A stretch of 64,000 nucleotides of DNA, taken from NCBI RefSeq assembly GCF_900078315.1, contig NZ_FKBS01000014.1:1275847-1339846 (forward strand), given 5' to 3'. Source of the DNA: Bordetella ansorpii. GTDB lineage: Bacteria; Pseudomonadota; Gammaproteobacteria; Burkholderiales; Burkholderiaceae_B. The notes under the pieces were generated by a model. That model had not been told where the DNA came from, searched no databases, and worked only from the letters and a program-made list of their open reading frames with translations. Made by a program: the position numbers and the translations under genes. Shown piece after piece: positions 13,720-24,240 of the stretch (position 1 is its first letter; each line of letters begins with the position of its first letter).

Positions 13720-16506
13720 ATGGCCGATAACGGTAGCGATCGTCCCGACCCCGACCGGCTGCTGAAGCATCTGGACGACACGGCCGCGCAGGCGGGCCGC
13801 GGCAAGCTGCGCATCTATTTCGGCGCCTCGGCCGGGGTGGGCAAGACCTACGCCATGCTGGCCGCCGCCCGCGCGCAACGCGAACAGGGCATCGACGTGG
13901 TGGCCGGCGTGGTCGAAACCCACGGGCGCAAGGAAACCGCCGCGCTGCTGCAGGGCCTGGACGTGCTGCCGCCCCAGGCGCTGGCGTATCGCGGCCACAC
14001 GCTGGACGAGTTCGACCTGGGCGGCGCCCTGACCCGCAAGCCGCGCCTGCTGCTGGTCGACGAGCTGGCCCATTCCAACGCGCCCGGCGCACGCCACGCC
14101 AAGCGCTGGCAGGACGTCGAGGAACTGCTGGCAGCCGGCATCGACGTCTGGACCACGCTGAACGTGCAGCACCTGGACAGCCTGAACGAGGCGGTCGGCA
14201 GCATCACCGGCGTGCGCGTCTGGGAAACCGTGCCCGACGAGTTCTTCGACGCCGCGCACGAGGTCATCCTGGTCGACCTGTCCGCCGACGAACTGCTGCG
14301 CCGCCTGAAGGAAGGGCGCGTCTACGTGCCCGATCAGGCGCGCCACGCCACCCGCAATTTCTTCCGCAAGGGCAACCTGATCGCGCTGCGCGAACTGGCC
14401 CTGCGCCGCACCGCCGAGCACGTCGATGACGACGTGCAGGAATACCGCCACGAGCGCGAGATCCAGCCGGTCTGGCGCACCCGCGAGGCGGTGCTGGCCT
14501 GCATCGGGCCCGACGACCAGGCCGAATACGTGGTGCGCAGCGCCCACCGCCTGGCGCAGCAACTGGAGTGCGAGCTGCACGTCGTCACCGTGGCCGCGCT
14601 GCGCGTGGCGCCGATGCCGTCGCAGCAGCGGCAGAACCTGGAACGCGCGATGGCCCTGGCCGACCGGCTGGCCGCCCGTACCGAAACCCTGGCCGATACC
14701 AATCTGGTGGATGCCGCCGCGCGCTACATGCGCCGGCACAACGTCACGAAGGCCGTGCTGGGACGCGGCGCGCCGGGCGGCTGGCCGACGCCGTCCTCGC
14801 TGCTGGACGCCCTGTTGGCGCCCGGCTGGTGGCGCCGCCGCCGCACCTTCGCCGACGCGCTGTCGGCGGCCTGCCCCGACGTGGACGTGATTCGCGTGGC
14901 GGCGCCTTCGGTGGCCGCGCCGCCGCCTGGCCGCGATCCGCTGATGCTGGGCCGCCGCCCCGGCGACGCGCCCGATGCGCGCGGCCAACAGCAGGCAGGC
15001 GGCTACGCCTGGGCGCTGGGCTATTGCGTGGCCGCCACCGTCGTGTCGTCGCTGGCCTCGGCGGTGCTGCACCAGACCAACATCGTCATGTTCTACCTGC
15101 TGGCGGTGGTGGGCGTGGCCTTGCGGCATGGCCGGGGCCCCTCGGCGCTGGCGTCGGTGGTCAGTGTGGTGCTGTTCGACTATTTCTTCGTGCAGCCGGT
15201 GGATTCGTTCGCCGTGTCCGACGTGCAGTACCTGGTCACCTTCGCCGTGCTGCTGGCGGTGGGCCTGCTGATTGGTCAACTGACGGCGGGCCTGCGCGCG
15301 CAGGCCAAGGCATCGGCCAAGCGCGAGGCGGATGCGCGCGGCCTGTACGAGTTCGCGCGCGAACTGTCGTCGGCCTTGCTGCCCGAGCAGATCGTCGCCG
15401 CCGCCAGCGCCTTCCTGAACGCGGCGTTCGGCGCGCGCAGCGCGCTGTACGTGCAGGCGCTGGACGACCGGCTGTCACTGGCCTCGCCCACTGATCCCGA
15501 CATGGGGGCGCTGGAGCCTTCGTTGGCGCAGTGGGTATACGACCAGGGCCGCGCGGCGGGGGCGGGCACCGGCACGCTGTCCAACAGCCCGTTGCTGTAC
15601 CTGCCGCTTACGGCGCCCATGCGCGTGCGCGGCGTGCTGGCCCTGCAGACGCCGGGCAGGCCGTTCTCGGCCATGCCCGAGGCGCGGCGCCAGCTCGACG
15701 CCTACGCCACGCTGATCGCCATCGCGCTGGAGCGCCTGCACTACGTCGAGGTGGCGCAGCAGGCGCTGGTCAACATCGAGTCCGAACGCCTGCGCAATTC
15801 GCTGCTGGCCGCCGTGTCACACGACCTGCGCACGCCGCTGACCAGCCTGGTCGGCCTGGCCGACACCCTGATGCGCGATCCCGCCGCCTTGCCCGACGCC
15901 ACCCGCGAGACGGCCGCGGCCATGCGCGACCAGGCGCAGCGCATGCACGCGCTGGTGGTCAATCTGTTGGACATGGCACGCCTGCAAAGCCGCGACACGC
16001 CGCTGCGGCCCGAATGGCAATCGGTGGAGGAACTGGTGGGCGCCTCGCTGGCCGCCATGCGCGAGACGCTGGCCCGGCACCGCGTCACGGTTGCCCGCCT
16101 GTCAGACCTGCCGCTGGTCGAGTGCGATGGCATCCTGATCGAGCGGGTGCTGTGCAATCTGCTGGAGAATGCCTCCAAGTACACGCCACCCGGCAGCGCC
16201 ATCCACATCGATGCGAAGACAGTGGACGGTGAACTGCGCGTGGCCGTGCGCGACGAAGGCCCTGGCGTGCCCGAGGACATGCGGCTGCGCATCTTCGAGA
16301 AGTTCACACGCGGCGGGCGTGAGTCGTCCACGCCCGGCGTGGGCTTGGGCCTGGCGGTCTGCAAGGCGATACTGGAGGCGCATCGCGGCCGCATCTGGGT
16401 CGAGCCCGTGCCGCAGGACGGCGCCCGTATGCACGGCGCCCGCTTCGTCTTCGCGCTGCCGCTGGGGACGCCGCCCGCCGCACCCCCGGAAGCCGCGCTT
16501 TCCTGA
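13720..16506 (+). CDS. kdpD: Sensor histidine kinase KdpD
   Basis: Membrane sensor of K+ limitation that phosphorylates KdpE. In order: the KdpD N-terminal domain with Walker A GASAGVGKTYAML (about residues 35-47) and the second motif DELAHSNAPG; a universal-stress-like domain (about 250-370); a four-helix DUF4118 membrane region (about 430-520); a GAF-like region (about 540-670); HisKA with AAVSHDLRTPLTSL (His701); and a HATPase with NLLENASKYTPP and GVGLGLAVCKAI. At 928 residues it is a normal full-length KdpD. It is 54 bases after kdpC and 8 before kdpE, so the pump and its regulators may be co-transcribed. Confidence 0.97.
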   Translation: MADNGSDRPDPDRLLKHLDDTAAQAGRGKLRIYFGASAGVGKTYAMLAAARAQREQGIDVVAGVVETHGRKETAALLQGLDVLPPQALAYRGHTLDEFDLGGALTRKPRLLLVDELAHSNAPGARHAKRWQDVEELLAAGIDVWTTLNVQHLDSLNEAVGSITGVRVWETVPDEFFDAAHEVILVDLSADELLRRLKEGRVYVPDQARHATRNFFRKGNLIALRELALRRTAEHVDDDVQEYRHEREIQPVWRTREAVLACIGPDDQAEYVVRSAHRLAQQLECELHVVTVAALRVAPMPSQQRQNLERAMALADRLAARTETLADTNLVDAAARYMRRHNVTKAVLGRGAPGGWPTPSSLLDALLAPGWWRRRRTFADALSAACPDVDVIRVAAPSVAAPPPGRDPLMLGRRPGDAPDARGQQQAGGYAWALGYCVAATVVSSLASAVLHQTNIVMFYLLAVVGVALRHGRGPSALASVVSVVLFDYFFVQPVDSFAVSDVQYLVTFAVLLAVGLLIGQLTAGLRAQAKASAKREADARGLYEFARELSSALLPEQIVAAASAFLNAAFGARSALYVQALDDRLSLASPTDPDMGALEPSLAQWVYDQGRAAGAGTGTLSNSPLLYLPLTAPMRVRGVLALQTPGRPFSAMPEARRQLDAYATLIAIALERLHYVEVAQQALVNIESERLRNSLLAAVSHDLRTPLTSLVGLADTLMRDPAALPDATRETAAAMRDQAQRMHALVVNLLDMARLQSRDTPLRPEWQSVEELVGASLAAMRETLARHRVTVARLSDLPLVECDGILIERVLCNLLENASKYTPPGSAIHIDAKTVDGELRVAVRDEGPGVPEDMRLRIFEKFTRGGRESSTPGVGLGLAVCKAILEAHRGRIWVEPVPQDGARMHGARFVFALPLGTPPAAPPEAALS

Positions 16507-16514
16507 TTCCCGCC

Positions 16515-17207
16515 ATGTTCGACTACCAACCCACCGTGCTGCTGATCGAGGACGATGCCCATATCCGGCGCTTTGTCCGTACCGCCCTGGAATCCGAGGG
16601 CTGCGAGGTCCACGAGGCCGACACGGTCAAGCGTGGCCTGATCGAGGCCGGCACGCGCCAGCCCGATGCCGTGGTGCTGGACCTGGGCCTGCCCGACGCC
16701 GACGGCATGACGCTGATCCGCGAGTTGCGTGGCTGGACCGAGGTGCCGGTGCTCGTGCTGTCGGCGCGCACCAGCGAGACCGACAAGATCGAGGCGCTGG
16801 ACGCCGGCGCGGATGATTACCTGACCAAGCCTTTCGGCGTGGGCGAACTGCTGGCCCGCCTGCGCGTGCTGCTGCGCCGCCATGCGCGCGGCGCGGCCGA
16901 CGGCGCGGCCCAGCTCAGCTTCGGCGACGTCCACGTGGACATGGCGCGGCGCGTGGTGACCCGCGCCGGCCAGCACGTGCACCTGACCCAGATCGAATAC
17001 CGCCTGCTGGCCGTGATGCTGGCGCACCGGGGCAAGGTGATGACGCATCGCGAACTGCTGCGCGAGGTCTGGGGCCCGTCGCACGTCGAGAGCAACCATT
17101 ACCTGCGCATCTATATGGGCCACCTGCGGCAGAAGCTCGAGGCCGATCCCGCGCAGCCGGTGCACCTGGTCACCGAGATCGGCGTGGGCTACCGCTTCGC
17201 TTCCTGA
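16515..17207 (+). CDS. kdpE: Response regulator KdpE
   Basis: OmpR/PhoB-class regulator, 230 residues. The receiver has the acidic pair EDD (residues 12-14), the phospho-acceptor Asp56 in VVLDLGLPDADG and Lys in YLTKPFGVGEL; the C-terminal winged helix ends in HVESNHYLRIYMGHLRQKLE and ITEIGVGYRF-like sequence. It should bind the box at 8736-8752 when phosphorylated by KdpD. The gap to kdpD is 8 bases. No terminator is evident before rarA. Confidence 0.97.
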   Translation: MFDYQPTVLLIEDDAHIRRFVRTALESEGCEVHEADTVKRGLIEAGTRQPDAVVLDLGLPDADGMTLIRELRGWTEVPVLVLSARTSETDKIEALDAGADDYLTKPFGVGELLARLRVLLRRHARGAADGAAQLSFGDVHVDMARRVVTRAGQHVHLTQIEYRLLAVMLAHRGKVMTHRELLREVWGPSHVESNHYLRIYMGHLRQKLEADPAQPVHLVTEIGVGYRFAS

Positions 17208-17282
17208 CCCCCCTGTTCGTCACGATGCCGTCTGTGCGCGTGGTGTAATGGGGTTCACCATCGCTGTATCCCGTTTTTTGCC

Positions 17283-18620
17283 ATGACTACCGACCTGTTC
17301 GCCGCCGACCCCGCCCACCGGCCCTATGTGCCGCTGGCCGAGCGCCTGCGGCCGCGCACGCTGGCCGACGTCGTGGGGCAATCGCACCTGCTGGGCCCCG
17401 ACAAGCCGCTGCGCGTGGCCTTCGAATCGGGCCGTCCGCACTCCATGATATTCTGGGGCCCGCCCGGCGTGGGCAAGACCACGCTGGCGCGCCTGATGGC
17501 CGACGGCTTCGATGCCCACTTCATCGCCATCTCGGCCGTGCTGGGCGGTGTCAAGGACATCCGCGACGCCGTCGTGGCCGCGCAGGTGGCGCAAGGGCAG
17601 GGCCGCCGCACCATCCTGTTCGTCGACGAGGTGCACCGCTTCAACAAGGCACAGCAGGACGCCTTCCTGCCGTATGTCGAAAGCGGCCTGTTCACCTTCA
17701 TCGGCGCCACCACCGAGAACCCGTCCTTCGAGGTCAACTCCGCATTGCTGTCGCGCGCCCGCGTGTACGTGCTGCAATCGCTGACCGCCGAGGAACTGGC
17801 CGAGCTGGTCGATCGCGCCGTCGCTGCCCTGAACGACGGCGCCGAGCCCGGCGCCGGCCTGTCCATCACGCCCGAGGCGCGCGACCAGTTGGCTGCCTGG
17901 GCCGACGGCGACGCGCGCCGCCTGATCAGCGCGGTCGAGGTCGTGGCCGAATCCGCCCAGTCCGCCGGCCGCGATACGGTCGACACCGAATGGCTGGAGA
18001 TCGCGCTGTCGCAGAACCTGCGCCGCTTCGACAAGGGCGGCGACGCGTTCTACGACCAGATCAGCGCCCTGCACAAGTCGGTGCGCGGCTCGCATCCCGA
18101 CGCGGCCCTGTATTGGTTCACCCGCATGCTGGACGGCGGCGCCGATGCGCGCTACCTGTCGCGCCGCATCGTGCGCATGGCCTGGGAAGACATCGGCCTG
18201 GCCGATCCGCGCGCCATGCAGATCGCCAATGACGCCGCCGCCACCTACGAGCGCCTGGGCAGTCCCGAGGGCGAACTGGCGCTGGGCCAGGCCGTCATCT
18301 ACCTGGCCATGGCGGCCAAGAGCAACGCCGGCTACAACGCCTATAACGCGGCGCGCGCCTTCGTGCGCGAGGACAAGAGCCGCGAGGTGCCCATCCACCT
18401 GCGCAACGCGCCGACCAAGCTGATGAAACAACTGGGCCACGGCCACGATTACCGCTACGCCCACGACGAGCCCAACGCCTACGCGGCGGGCGAAACCTAC
18501 CTGCCCGACGGCATGCGCGAGCCGCGCTGGTATCGCCCGGTGCCGCGCGGGCTGGAAATCAAGATCGGCGAGAAACTGAACCAACTGCGACAACTGGACG
18601 AGGACGCGCGCAAGAAGTGA
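17283..18620 (+). CDS. rarA: Replication-associated recombination protein A (MgsA/RarA)
   Basis: AAA+ ATPase acting at stalled or gapped replication forks, related to clamp-loader subunits and to eukaryotic WRNIP1. The 445-residue protein has Walker A GPPGVGKTTLA (Lys65), Walker B ILFVDEVHRFNKAQQDAFLP, sensor 1 TFIGATTENPSFEVN, and the RarA C-terminal region (HKSVRGSHPDAALYWFTRML, YLPDGMREPRWYRPV). In enterobacteria rarA lies between lolA and serS; here it is still before serS but about 16 kb from lolA. Confidence 0.97.
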   Translation: MTTDLFAADPAHRPYVPLAERLRPRTLADVVGQSHLLGPDKPLRVAFESGRPHSMIFWGPPGVGKTTLARLMADGFDAHFIAISAVLGGVKDIRDAVVAAQVAQGQGRRTILFVDEVHRFNKAQQDAFLPYVESGLFTFIGATTENPSFEVNSALLSRARVYVLQSLTAEELAELVDRAVAALNDGAEPGAGLSITPEARDQLAAWADGDARRLISAVEVVAESAQSAGRDTVDTEWLEIALSQNLRRFDKGGDAFYDQISALHKSVRGSHPDAALYWFTRMLDGGADARYLSRRIVRMAWEDIGLADPRAMQIANDAAATYERLGSPEGELALGQAVIYLAMAAKSNAGYNAYNAARAFVREDKSREVPIHLRNAPTKLMKQLGHGHDYRYAHDEPNAYAAGETYLPDGMREPRWYRPVPRGLEIKIGEKLNQLRQLDEDARKK

Positions 18621-20162
<1,542 letters not shown>

Positions 20163-20187
20163 ACAGGCGCTAGCCAGCCATTTCAAG

Positions 20188-20212
20188 AACCCGCATTCTT
20201 GCGGGTTTTTTT
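20188..20212 (+). terminator. Intrinsic terminator after serS
   Basis: Arms AACCCGC (20188-20194) and GCGGGTT (20201-20207) with a 6-base loop run into seven T residues. It ends the serS transcript. Confidence 0.9.
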
Positions 20213-20380
20213 GCGCATATCGTAGCCATATGGCTGTCTTTTTTTTTCCGTATGCTGACGGAGGTAATGCAGTTGCTATTGATGTGAAGAATTGTGTAGT
20301 CGCAATAAAAAGGGTCGGTTGTTGCGGCACAATTACGCCCGTGGCGAAACAGCCCTGTCATTTCAATAGAGGAAGCTAAG

Positions 20381-20629
20381 ATGACTTCGCGAACGATTGG
20401 CGATTTCCGTGTGCGTTGTACCGTCGTCCAGGAAGAAGACAGGGGCTACGAGGTACGAATCTGTACCCGCCGCATTGGCGGCACCGCACCAGAAAAGCTC
20501 TGGCAGGTTCCCGGATTGGCAGCGTATGCCAGCCGCGACGAAGCCGAACAGGGCAGCCAAGAGATATTCGAGAAGGTCAATGGTGTGCGTTTCAACGGAG
20601 AACCCGAGTTTGCCCATGCGTCCGCATAA
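20381..20629 (+). CDS. Hypothetical protein, 82 residues
   Basis: Small soluble protein with no recognised domain. It starts with a clear Shine-Dalgarno (AGAGGAAG, seven bases before the ATG) and has a balanced composition (MTSRTIGDFRVRCTVVQEED, then YEVRICTRRIGG and ASRDEAEQGSQEIFEKVNG), suggesting one alpha/beta domain. It is preceded by an AT-rich stretch (20220-20340) that probably carries its promoter and is followed by two intrinsic terminators. Coding status rests on the ribosome site and codon use. Confidence 0.65.
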   Translation: MTSRTIGDFRVRCTVVQEEDRGYEVRICTRRIGGTAPEKLWQVPGLAAYASRDEAEQGSQEIFEKVNGVRFNGEPEFAHASA

Positions 20630-20777
20630 TGGTTGGTGGCGCGCTTCGAGCGCCCCGCGTCGCTGGATCGACCTGATCCGCGAGACTTCTTCCCAAGCCG
20701 GCGGCAAGTCGCCGGCATCGCTACGCGTACAGGCGCCGACGCCTGTGCCCATGCCGCAACCCTTGAAGCCGGCATAA
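20616..20777 (+). CDS. Possible small overlapping ORF
   Basis: A 53-codon frame whose ATG lies inside the last codons of the upstream gene and whose stop is two bases before an intrinsic terminator, which is the arrangement of a coupled second cistron. The product begins MRPHNGWWRASSAPRRWIDL and is basic, Trp- and Pro-rich with a low-complexity tail (APTPVPMPQPLKPA). No family is recognised. It could equally be non-coding 3' UTR. Confidence 0.35.
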   Translation: MRPHNGWWRASSAPRRWIDLIRETSSQAGGKSPASLRVQAPTPVPMPQPLKPA

Positions 20778-20779
20778 GA

Positions 20780-20805
20780 ACGCGCCCGATGGGCGCGTTT
20801 TTTTG
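20780..20805 (+). terminator. Intrinsic terminator
   Basis: Arms ACGCGCCC and GGGCGCGT (20780-20787 and 20791-20798) with a 3-base loop lead into a run of seven T. It closes the transcript of the small genes at 20381-20777. Confidence 0.88.
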
Positions 20806-20821
20806 CCCGCTTTTTAATCCA

Positions 20822-20857
20822 GATGGCCAGGCCGCGTTGCCTGGCCATCGGTTTTTT
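20822..20857 (+). terminator. Second hairpin terminator, possibly bidirectional
   Basis: Perfect 11-bp arms GATGGCCAGGC (20822-20832) and GCCTGGCCATC (20839-20849) followed by GG and six T on the plus strand. It lies between convergent genes; the minus-strand side has only a weak T-run, so it may serve the gene at 20864-21196 less efficiently. Confidence 0.65.
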
Positions 20858-20863
20858 GGGCGA

Positions 20864-21196
20864 TCAGCGGCGCCAGCCGCGATCATGATGATGGTAGTGA
20901 TGATGGCGATGGCGGTAATGGCCGCCGCCACGGCCGCCGTAATAGCGCGGGCCGCCGTAATACACCGGCGCCGGATAGTAAACGGGCGGCGGAGGAGCCA
21001 CATAAACCCGCGGGGGCGGCGCGATATAGACCGGGCGCGGCGCCACGTATACGGGCGGGGGCGGTGCGACATACACCGGCGGCGGGTAGCCATAGCCTGG
21101 CACGCCGATACTGATGCCCACGTCCACCCGGGCCAGCGCTGCGCTGGACAGCAGTACGCCCGCTGCGCCCAAGCCTGCGATCAGCCACTTTTTCAT
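20864..21196 (-). CDS. Secreted Pro/Tyr/His-rich repeat protein
   Basis: A 110-residue exported protein of unknown function. It has a signal peptide (MKKWLIAGLGAAGVLLSSAA, cut after ALA), a mature domain of tandem PPPVYVAPPP-type units (about five, with VYVAP/VYIAP cores) and a terminal tail rich in Gly, Arg and His (HYRHRHHHYHHHDRGWRR) that could bind metal. Similar low-complexity signal-peptide proteins occur in many betaproteobacteria without assigned function. It reads toward the plus-strand small genes and probably has its own promoter in 21197-21300. Confidence 0.75.
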   Translation of the reverse strand: MKKWLIAGLGAAGVLLSSAALARVDVGISIGVPGYGYPPPVYVAPPPPVYVAPRPVYIAPPPRVYVAPPPPVYYPAPVYYGGPRYYGGRGGGHYRHRHHHYHHHDRGWRR

Positions 21197-21500
21197 GATG
21201 CTCCTGCCTTGCTGCTCGAGGCAGCCAAGTTGAAAATATCCAGTTCAATTGTCCGACGGTGCGGCGGGAGAGGGGTGTCTGGATCGCGATCAATGGCGAC
21301 GATCCGCAACATCCGAATCCACTACGCTCGAGACGATATTGCGCCCCGAGCGGGGTGCGTGCAAGCTGGATGACAGGGTTTGAAATGGGCTGAAATGGGC
21401 CTGACATCAAGCCTCGCCGCTCCTCTCTGGAGGCGCGGTAGCATTCGTTTACGCCTGTGGCGCCGCCGCCGCACAATCACCTGCAGGGAGACTGGCCATC
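21197..21500. other. Intergenic region, nothing firm
   Basis: About 300 bases between divergent small genes. It contains a short direct repeat GAAATGGGC (around 21382-21400) and no supported ORF, RNA gene or terminator. Promoters for both flanking genes must lie here but no strong consensus pair is evident. Confidence 0.5.
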
Positions 21501-21698
21501 ATGACGACCGACTCGCACGACCTGAAGCCTGGGTACTACTGGTACACCATGGAAAACGATCCACCGGCCATCATTCACATCCACGACGATGGTGGGGCGA
21601 CCCTCATGGGCACGGACTTGCGCATGGATGCCGACGCCGTTGGGGACATGATCGCGCAGGGCGAAAAATTCTTCTGGATCGAGCCGCCCCGCCAATAG
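21501..21698 (+). CDS. Hypothetical protein, 65 residues
   Basis: Small acidic protein beginning MTTDSHDLKPGYYWYTMEND, with HIHDDGGATLMGTDLRMDAD and a C-terminal FFWIEPPRQ. It has a ribosome site GGGAG 10 bases before the ATG and a composition unlike random frames. The YWYTMENDPPAIIHI pattern suggests a single small beta-sheet domain. No family is recognised and no neighbour suggests a role. Confidence 0.65.
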   Translation: MTTDSHDLKPGYYWYTMENDPPAIIHIHDDGGATLMGTDLRMDADAVGDMIAQGEKFFWIEPPRQ

Positions 21699-21927
21699 CG
21701 TGCTTCGGACCGGCATTGCCGGTCCACTTTTACATTCTTTACAAAAATCTTAATGTTGCTTCCCGGCGGTGCAATGCCGCCGTTTGCCGGTTTTCCACCG
21801 CGCTTCGTATTGCGCAACCGCCGCAAATCACTCCCTTCCCCCATGAACTTCTGGCAAGCAGGCACATTATGTGCGGCATCATGCTAGCGCTTGCATAGTC
21901 GCGCAATTTTTCAGCATTCGCCGGAGA

Positions 21928-22257
21928 ATGATGCAATCGCTTTTTCGTGACTTTACGCGCCTCATAGGGAGGTTCTCGCAGAGTTATGAATATGTCATTA
22001 TGGTTAAGGTTTCCTGGCAGACGTTTGTGCATTTTCATGGGGAGGATGATTTGGAGGCGATACGGGATGGACGCGCAGTGACGTATTCGGGTCGGCGCTA
22101 CGAGTTTCTTACCGTTGATCAGGCGATGGGTTTCGCCAGATTTTTGTGCCAGGACAAGGGCCTGGACCATGCCTGCAAGATCTGGAAGCCCAAGCGGATC
22201 GTCGCCCATGCTCAGCCGCTCAGCGCGGAGAGTCGAGGCAGCGTCGCCAGTCAATAG
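21928..22257 (+). CDS. Hypothetical protein, about 109 residues
   Basis: Unrecognised protein, basic at the N-terminus (MMQSLFRDFTRLIGRFSQSY) and followed by a compact domain (KVSWQTFVHFHGEDDLEAIR, YSGRRYEFLTVDQAMGFARF) ending in a Lys-rich segment. The DNA here is more AT-rich than the flanks up to about 22140. Start choice is between two adjacent ATGs at 21928 and 21931, with GGAGA directly upstream favouring the second; the frame is open to 21871. It may be coregulated with the EAL protein downstream but a 180-base gap separates them. Confidence 0.6.
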   Translation: MMQSLFRDFTRLIGRFSQSYEYVIMVKVSWQTFVHFHGEDDLEAIRDGRAVTYSGRRYEFLTVDQAMGFARFLCQDKGLDHACKIWKPKRIVAHAQPLSAESRGSVASQ

Positions 22258-22333
22258 GTCGCCGAGTCATACCGTCGCCAGGAGGCTGCAGCGGGCGTGC
22301 GGTCTGACACCAGCACCTCAGCTGTAAGTAAAA

Positions 22334-22371
22334 ATTCACAAAATGTTCGAATAATTTCATATTTTGTGAAT
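22334..22371. repeat. 11-bp inverted repeat upstream of the EAL gene
   Basis: Perfect arms ATTCACAAAAT (22334-22344) and ATTTTGTGAAT (22361-22371) with a 16-base AT-rich spacer, 65 bases before the CSS-EAL start. It looks like an operator for a dimeric regulator; no T-run follows, so it is not a terminator. Confidence 0.6.
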
Positions 22372-22436
22372 ATCCTGCTAAGGTTCGCAGGAATTTATCA
22401 TTCCTGTGCAAAACTCTCCAGAGCGGCGCCCAGGTC

Positions 22437-24086
22437 TTGGGATACAGCATGGGCGGTTCGCGGACCTTACGGACAGAACGATTGGGCATGCAGGTCTGGA
22501 AGGGCCGGCATGCGGGGTGGTTTGTCGTGCAGACCGTTCTGGTGCTGCTGGCGCCCGCCGTGCTGTGCGCCTTCGCGTCGCTCAGCGAGGCGCGGCGCCT
22601 GACTTCCAGCCAGGCCGACATCGCCGCCCGGGTGCTGATGCACCAGGCGCAGACCATGTCGGCCTATGCGTGGCGGGTGGTCGACGAACTGGGGCCGCTG
22701 GCGGGGCGCCCGTGTTCCATGGCCGAGCCCACGCTGCAGTACATGGGATCGATCTCCCCGTATCTGCGCTCCCTGCTGTTCGTGCGCGACGACACCATCG
22801 AATGCGCCGCCGGCATCCACACTGGCATGCGGCGCCTGTCGGTGCTGTTGCCCACGTTGTCCGCGTTGCCGCCAGGGCGTTCGATCGCCTCGGTGGCCGG
22901 TACGGCCTCCAGCGAAAGCCGCCCCGCCGTGGTGTTCGCGCAGAACTGGAACGACGTCACCGTGGTGGCGGTGCTCGACGGCCAATATCTGATAGACCTG
23001 CTCAATACCGTGGCCGATCTGCGGTCGTACCACGTCGAGATGCACTTCGGCACCGGGGCGTCCATCCGAAGCCAGGGCTACCCCGTGGGCAACGCCGGTT
23101 CCATGGCGCAGGTGCGCCGCCTGCAGTCCGACGACGACACCGTGCAGGTGTCGGTCACCGTGCCGGCCGAGGACGTCTATGCGGCCTGGCGGCGCGTGGC
23201 GCTCGAGTTCCTGCCGGCGACGCTGTTGCTGGCCGGCGCGCTGGGCTTCATTGCCTGGCGCTTGCGGCTGCGCCAGCTGTCGCCAGTGGAAAGCCTGCGG
23301 CGCGCCATGCGCGCGGGCGAGTTCTACCTGTGCTATCAGCCCATCTACGACGTGAGACAGGGGCAGTGCATGGGGGTGGAAGCGCTGATGCGCTGGCGCA
23401 CGGCGTCGGGCGAGGAGATCCGGCCCGACGTCTTCATCGCGCAGGCCGAGACGCACGGCATGATCGTGCCGCTGACCTTGCACCTGTTCGAACTGATCGA
23501 GCGCGACGTGGCGCAATGGCCGCTGCGCCCGGGCTTCCATGTGGGCGTGAACCTGGCGGCCGAGCACCTGGCCAGCGCGCGGCTGGTGCCGGACGTATCG
23601 CAGTTGCGCCGCGTGCTGCAGCAGCGCCACCTCGTGCTGGTGCTGGAGATCACCGAGCGCAGCCTGGTGTCGGATGACGACACGGCGCGGCGCAATCTCG
23701 AAGCCCTGCGCGCCACCGGTGCGCTGGTGGCCATCGACGACTTCGGCGTGGGCAACTGCTCGCTGTCCTACCTGCATCGCTTCCCTGTGGACTACCTCAA
23801 GATCGACCGGGGGTTCGTCAGCGCCATCGAATCCGTCGACGGCGAGGCGCCCGTGCTGGACGCGATCATCGCGCTGGCTGCCCGCCTCAGGTTGCAGGTC
23901 GTGGCGGAAGGGGTGGAGACCGACGTGCAGCTGCGCTACCTGCAGGCCCGTAACGTCTCGTATATTCAGGGCTATTTATATGGCAGGCCGATGCCGTGCG
24001 GCAGCCTCGTCACCTGGCTGCTGCAACAGGGCCATGAGCCGTTGCGGTCCGTGTTTTCCCAGGAGGAAGTGGAAGTTCCCGCTTGA
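22437..24086 (+). CDS. CSS-motif EAL-domain cyclic-di-GMP phosphodiesterase
   Basis: Inner-membrane phosphodiesterase, 549 residues, likely hydrolysing c-di-GMP to pGpG. After a membrane helix (about residues 27-47) comes a periplasmic CSS domain with the Cys-Ser motif GRPCSMAE (about residue 98), a second helix (about 258-278) and a cytoplasmic EAL domain. The catalytic set is present: GVEALMRW (Glu315), NLAAEHL, LEITERS, IDDFGVGNCSLSYL, LKIDRGFV and VAEGVET. In CSS-EAL enzymes the periplasmic cysteines respond to the DsbA/DsbB thiol state. A start at MQVWKGRH (22488) is also possible. A dyad at 22334-22371 may control it. Confidence 0.93.
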   Translation: MGYSMGGSRTLRTERLGMQVWKGRHAGWFVVQTVLVLLAPAVLCAFASLSEARRLTSSQADIAARVLMHQAQTMSAYAWRVVDELGPLAGRPCSMAEPTLQYMGSISPYLRSLLFVRDDTIECAAGIHTGMRRLSVLLPTLSALPPGRSIASVAGTASSESRPAVVFAQNWNDVTVVAVLDGQYLIDLLNTVADLRSYHVEMHFGTGASIRSQGYPVGNAGSMAQVRRLQSDDDTVQVSVTVPAEDVYAAWRRVALEFLPATLLLAGALGFIAWRLRLRQLSPVESLRRAMRAGEFYLCYQPIYDVRQGQCMGVEALMRWRTASGEEIRPDVFIAQAETHGMIVPLTLHLFELIERDVAQWPLRPGFHVGVNLAAEHLASARLVPDVSQLRRVLQQRHLVLVLEITERSLVSDDDTARRNLEALRATGALVAIDDFGVGNCSLSYLHRFPVDYLKIDRGFVSAIESVDGEAPVLDAIIALAARLRLQVVAEGVETDVQLRYLQARNVSYIQGYLYGRPMPCGSLVTWLLQQGHEPLRSVFSQEEVEVPA

Positions 24087-24240
24087 CAGCCTCACCCCGG
24101 AAGTGCAGCTTGGCATGACAGGTTTGGTTGCGCTTTCTGGCCTTATGTCAGGCCTCGCTCACGCCAGTAACAAGGGGGCGGAGTAGAGTTGATCGCACCC
24201 TATTAACGAAGTGGGGTCGCCCACTCAAAGGAGAAGCACC

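Noticed and set aside
24113-24186. 23-codon ORF with signal-peptide-like sequence MTGLVALSGLMSGLAHAS
   Set aside because: No Shine-Dalgarno, very short, and it lies in the EAL-YSC84 gap; probably chance.
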